Source of the DNA: Micromonospora trifolii
GTDB taxonomy: Bacteria; Actinomycetota; Actinomycetes; Mycobacteriales; Micromonosporaceae
Length of the DNA stretch: 52,182 bases
Direction: 5' to 3'
Assembly: GCF_022229005.1 (NCBI RefSeq)
Contig: NZ_JAKKFD010000063.1
Coordinates: forward strand, 1 to 52,182
In this document: positions 50,434 to 52,182 of the stretch, piece by piece
Numbering within the stretch: position 1 is the stretch's first letter
How the letters are laid out: every line of letters begins with the position of its first letter
Position numbers and translations under genes: made by a program
Notes under the pieces: model-generated
Seen by the model: the letters and a program-made list of their open reading frames with translations, nothing else
Told to the model about the DNA's origin: nothing
Databases searched by the model: none

Positions 50434-52017
50434 ATGACGTTCCAGGTCTTCGACACCACGCTGCGCGACGGCGCCCAGCGCGAGGGGCTCACCTACTCGG
50501 TGGTCGACAAGCTGGCCGTGGCCCGGCTGCTCGACGAGTTCGGCGTCGGCTTCATCGAGGGCGGCTGGCCGGGCGCGGTGCCCAAGGACACCGAGTTCTT
50601 CCGCCGCGCCCGCACCGAGCTGGACCTGCGCCACGCCGTACTCGTCGCGTTCGGCGCCACCCGCAAGGCCGGCGTTGCGGTCGCGGACGACCCCCAGGTG
50701 CGCGCGCTGCTGGACGCGCAGACCCCGGCCGTGGCCCTGGTCGCCAAGGCCGACACCCGGCACGTCGAGCGCGCGCTGCGCACCACCGGCGCGGAGAACC
50801 TCGCGATGATCCACGACACCGTCAACCACCTCGTCCGCGAGGGTCGACGGGTCTTCGTCGACGGCGAACACTTCTTCGACGGCTACCGGCACGACCCCGC
50901 GTACGGCGCGGCAGTGGTGCAGACCGCGCTCGCCGCCGGCGCCGAGCGGATGGTGCTCTGCGACACCAACGGCGGCATGCTGCCGTCCCAGGTGACCGCC
51001 GTGATCCGTGACCTGACCGACCGGCTGGGGATCGACGCCGGGCTGCTCGGCATGCACGCCCAGAACGACACCTCCTGCGCGGTCGCCAACACGATCGCCG
51101 CCGTGGAGGCGGGCGTCCGCCACGTGCAGGGCACCGCCAACGGGTACGGCGAACGCCCAGGCAACGCCGACATCTTCGCTGTCGTCGCCAACCTCCAACT
51201 CAAGCTCGGCATGCCCGTCCTACCGGAGGGGTGCCTGGCGCAGATGGTGCGGGTCTCGCACGCCATCGCCGAGATCGCCAACATCGCCCCCGACACCCAC
51301 CAGGCGTACGCCGGGGCCGCCGCCTTCGCCCACAAGGCGGGGCTGCACGCGAGCGCGATCAAGGTCGACCCGTTGCTCTACAACCACGTGGACCCGTCGG
51401 TGGTGGGCAACGACATGCGGATCCTGATCACCGAGATGGCCGGTCGGGCCAGCGTCGAGCTCAAGAGTCGTGAGCTCGGGCTGGACCTGGCCGGCAGCCC
51501 GGACGCCCTGAACCGGGTCACCAAGCGGGTCAAGGAGTTGGAGGCGGGTGGTTGGTCCTTCGAGGCAGCCGATGCCTCCTTCGAGCTGCTGGTCCGCTCC
51601 GAGTTGCCGGAGGGTAGCCCCGCCCGACCGTTCACCCTGGAGTCGTACCGGGTGTTGGTCGAGCACCGCGAGGACGGGGCGGTGGTCTCGGAGGCGACCG
51701 TCAAGATCCGGGTTCGCGGCGAGCGGGTGATCGCCACGGCCGAGGGCAACGGTCCGGTCAACGCCCTCGACGAGGCGTTGCGGGTGGGGCTGGCGCGGCA
51801 CTATCCGCAGTTGCGCGACTTCGAGCTGGCCGACTACAAGGTGCGCATCCTGGAGGGCAGCCACGGCACCGGCGCTGTCACCCGGGTCCTGCTGGAAACC
51901 TCCGACGGCGGCGGCCGGGACTGGACCACTGTCGGCGTCCACCCCAACGTGGTCGAGGCCAGCTGGCACGCCCTGATAGACGCCCTAACCTACGGCCTGG
52001 CCCCCGCCTCGGTCTAA
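50434..52017 (+). CDS. cimA: (R)-citramalate synthase
   Basis: The 527-aa enzyme condenses pyruvate with acetyl-CoA to citramalate, the first step of the threonine-independent isoleucine route. It has an N-terminal DRE-TIM barrel (VFDTTLRDGAQREG, FIEGGWPGAVPKD, LCDTNGGMLPSQV, HAQNDTSCAVAN, VQGTANGYGERPGNAD). A central region HKAGLHASAIKVDPLLYNHVDP follows, then the C-terminal LeuA-type allosteric domain (AEGNGPVNALDEALR, GTGAVTRVLLETSDG). The barrel pattern fits the citramalate synthase branch rather than LeuA. GAAAGGA lies 5 nt before ATG 50434. Expression is predicted to be attenuated by isoleucine supply. Confidence 0.93.
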   Translation: MTFQVFDTTLRDGAQREGLTYSVVDKLAVARLLDEFGVGFIEGGWPGAVPKDTEFFRRARTELDLRHAVLVAFGATRKAGVAVADDPQVRALLDAQTPAVALVAKADTRHVERALRTTGAENLAMIHDTVNHLVREGRRVFVDGEHFFDGYRHDPAYGAAVVQTALAAGAERMVLCDTNGGMLPSQVTAVIRDLTDRLGIDAGLLGMHAQNDTSCAVANTIAAVEAGVRHVQGTANGYGERPGNADIFAVVANLQLKLGMPVLPEGCLAQMVRVSHAIAEIANIAPDTHQAYAGAAAFAHKAGLHASAIKVDPLLYNHVDPSVVGNDMRILITEMAGRASVELKSRELGLDLAGSPDALNRVTKRVKELEAGGWSFEAADASFELLVRSELPEGSPARPFTLESYRVLVEHREDGAVVSEATVKIRVRGERVIATAEGNGPVNALDEALRVGLARHYPQLRDFELADYKVRILEGSHGTGAVTRVLLETSDGGGRDWTTVGVHPNVVEASWHALIDALTYGLAPASV

Positions 52018-52030
52018 ACCCCGCGGCTCG

Positions 52031-52090
52031 CCCCCCGCTCTCGCGCCCCCCGCTCTCGCGCCCCCCGCTCTCGCGCCCCCCGCTCTCGCG
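52031..52090. repeat. 15-bp minisatellite, four perfect copies
   Basis: CCCCCCGCTCTCGCG is repeated four times without change, starting 14 nt after the cimA stop and running directly into the type B palindrome. Perfect copies suggest recent expansion, so copy number may vary between strains. Confidence 0.9.
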
Positions 52091-52157
52091 ATCTTGCACT
52101 TTGTGTCGACGGTCTGCGGCTTTTGTCGCTGATGCCGGGACAGTAAATGCAAGATCG
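52089..52157. repeat. 69-nt palindromic repeat, type B, copy 2
   Basis: CGATCTTGCAC (52089-52099) and GACAGTAAATGCAAGATCG (52139-52157) match the ends of the copy at 823-891. The arms pair at 16 of 19 positions, and the total and central lengths (69 and 31 nt) are identical to copy 1. It lies behind cimA and could also serve as its terminator. Confidence 0.85.
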
Positions 52158-52162
52158 ACGAG

Positions 52163-52182
52163 GTGGGGTGGGGTGGGGTGGG
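52163..52182 (+). repeat. GGGGT tandem run (G-quadruplex-type)
   Basis: GGTGGGGTGGGGTGGGGTGG contains G-tracts separated by single T, a pattern able to form a G-quadruplex. It follows the type B palindrome and is cut by the window end. Confidence 0.7.

Overview
The window is a very GC-rich chromosomal segment with many GTG starts, strong third-position GC bias and several start codons sitting directly after a -10 box. Gene content points to a Micromonosporaceae actinomycete, most likely Micromonospora; this is inferred from protein style and gene order, not from a search. It looks like ordinary core chromosome: no transposase, integrase, phage gene, CRISPR array, tRNA or rRNA was seen.

Layout. 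1-1000: GC-rich pentamer array, a palindromic repeat, a membrane-anchored PemK/MazF-like gene and a second palindromic repeat. 1-12.6 kb: ligA, a GGDEF-EAL protein, gatCA, a reverse-strand membrane gene, gatB and an AceE-like ThDP enzyme. 12.7-22.5 kb: metallophosphoesterase, PQQ-type sugar dehydrogenase lipoprotein, GAF-GAF-SpoIIE phosphatase, a D-2-hydroxyacid dehydrogenase overlapping a PH-domain gene, a membrane EAL protein with a degenerate GGDEF domain, and a LacI regulator. 22.6-31.6 kb: beta-mannosidase divergent from the LacI gene; then a reverse-strand operon (polar amino-acid ABC transporter, asparaginase, CutC) divergent from a ROK regulator, with repeated operator-like sequences between them. 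31.7-33.5 kb: a DUF3152 metalloprotease-like lipoprotein and an LppX/LolA-like lipoprotein.

33.7-52 kb is branched-chain amino-acid (BCAA) and serine biosynthesis: ilvD (reverse strand), a third GGDEF-EAL gene, then ilvB-ilvN-ilvC, serA, an ApbE-like gene, leuB, ilvE, a tyrosine phosphatase, a PRC-barrel protein, ahpD behind a truncated ahpC, and the citramalate synthase cimA. IlvBN, IlvC, IlvD and IlvE catalyse the common Val/Leu/Ile steps. CimA opens the threonine-independent isoleucine route, for which LeuB can supply a later step.

The strongest signals outside the ordinary genes are two leader-peptide attenuators. The one before ilvB has an 11-codon peptide with Leu-Arg-Val-Leu and an intrinsic terminator. 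The one before cimA has a 13-codon peptide with Leu-Ile-Ile, using ATT ATT, followed by two hairpins and a T-run. Other points are a 69-nt palindromic repeat present near both ends of the window, three further large palindromes, a residual AhpC N-terminus whose peroxidatic Cys is Ser and which is probably coupled to ahpD, AAACTAAGTCA repeats between the ROK gene and the transporter operon, and a full-consensus BldD box in a window carrying three c-di-GMP-type proteins.
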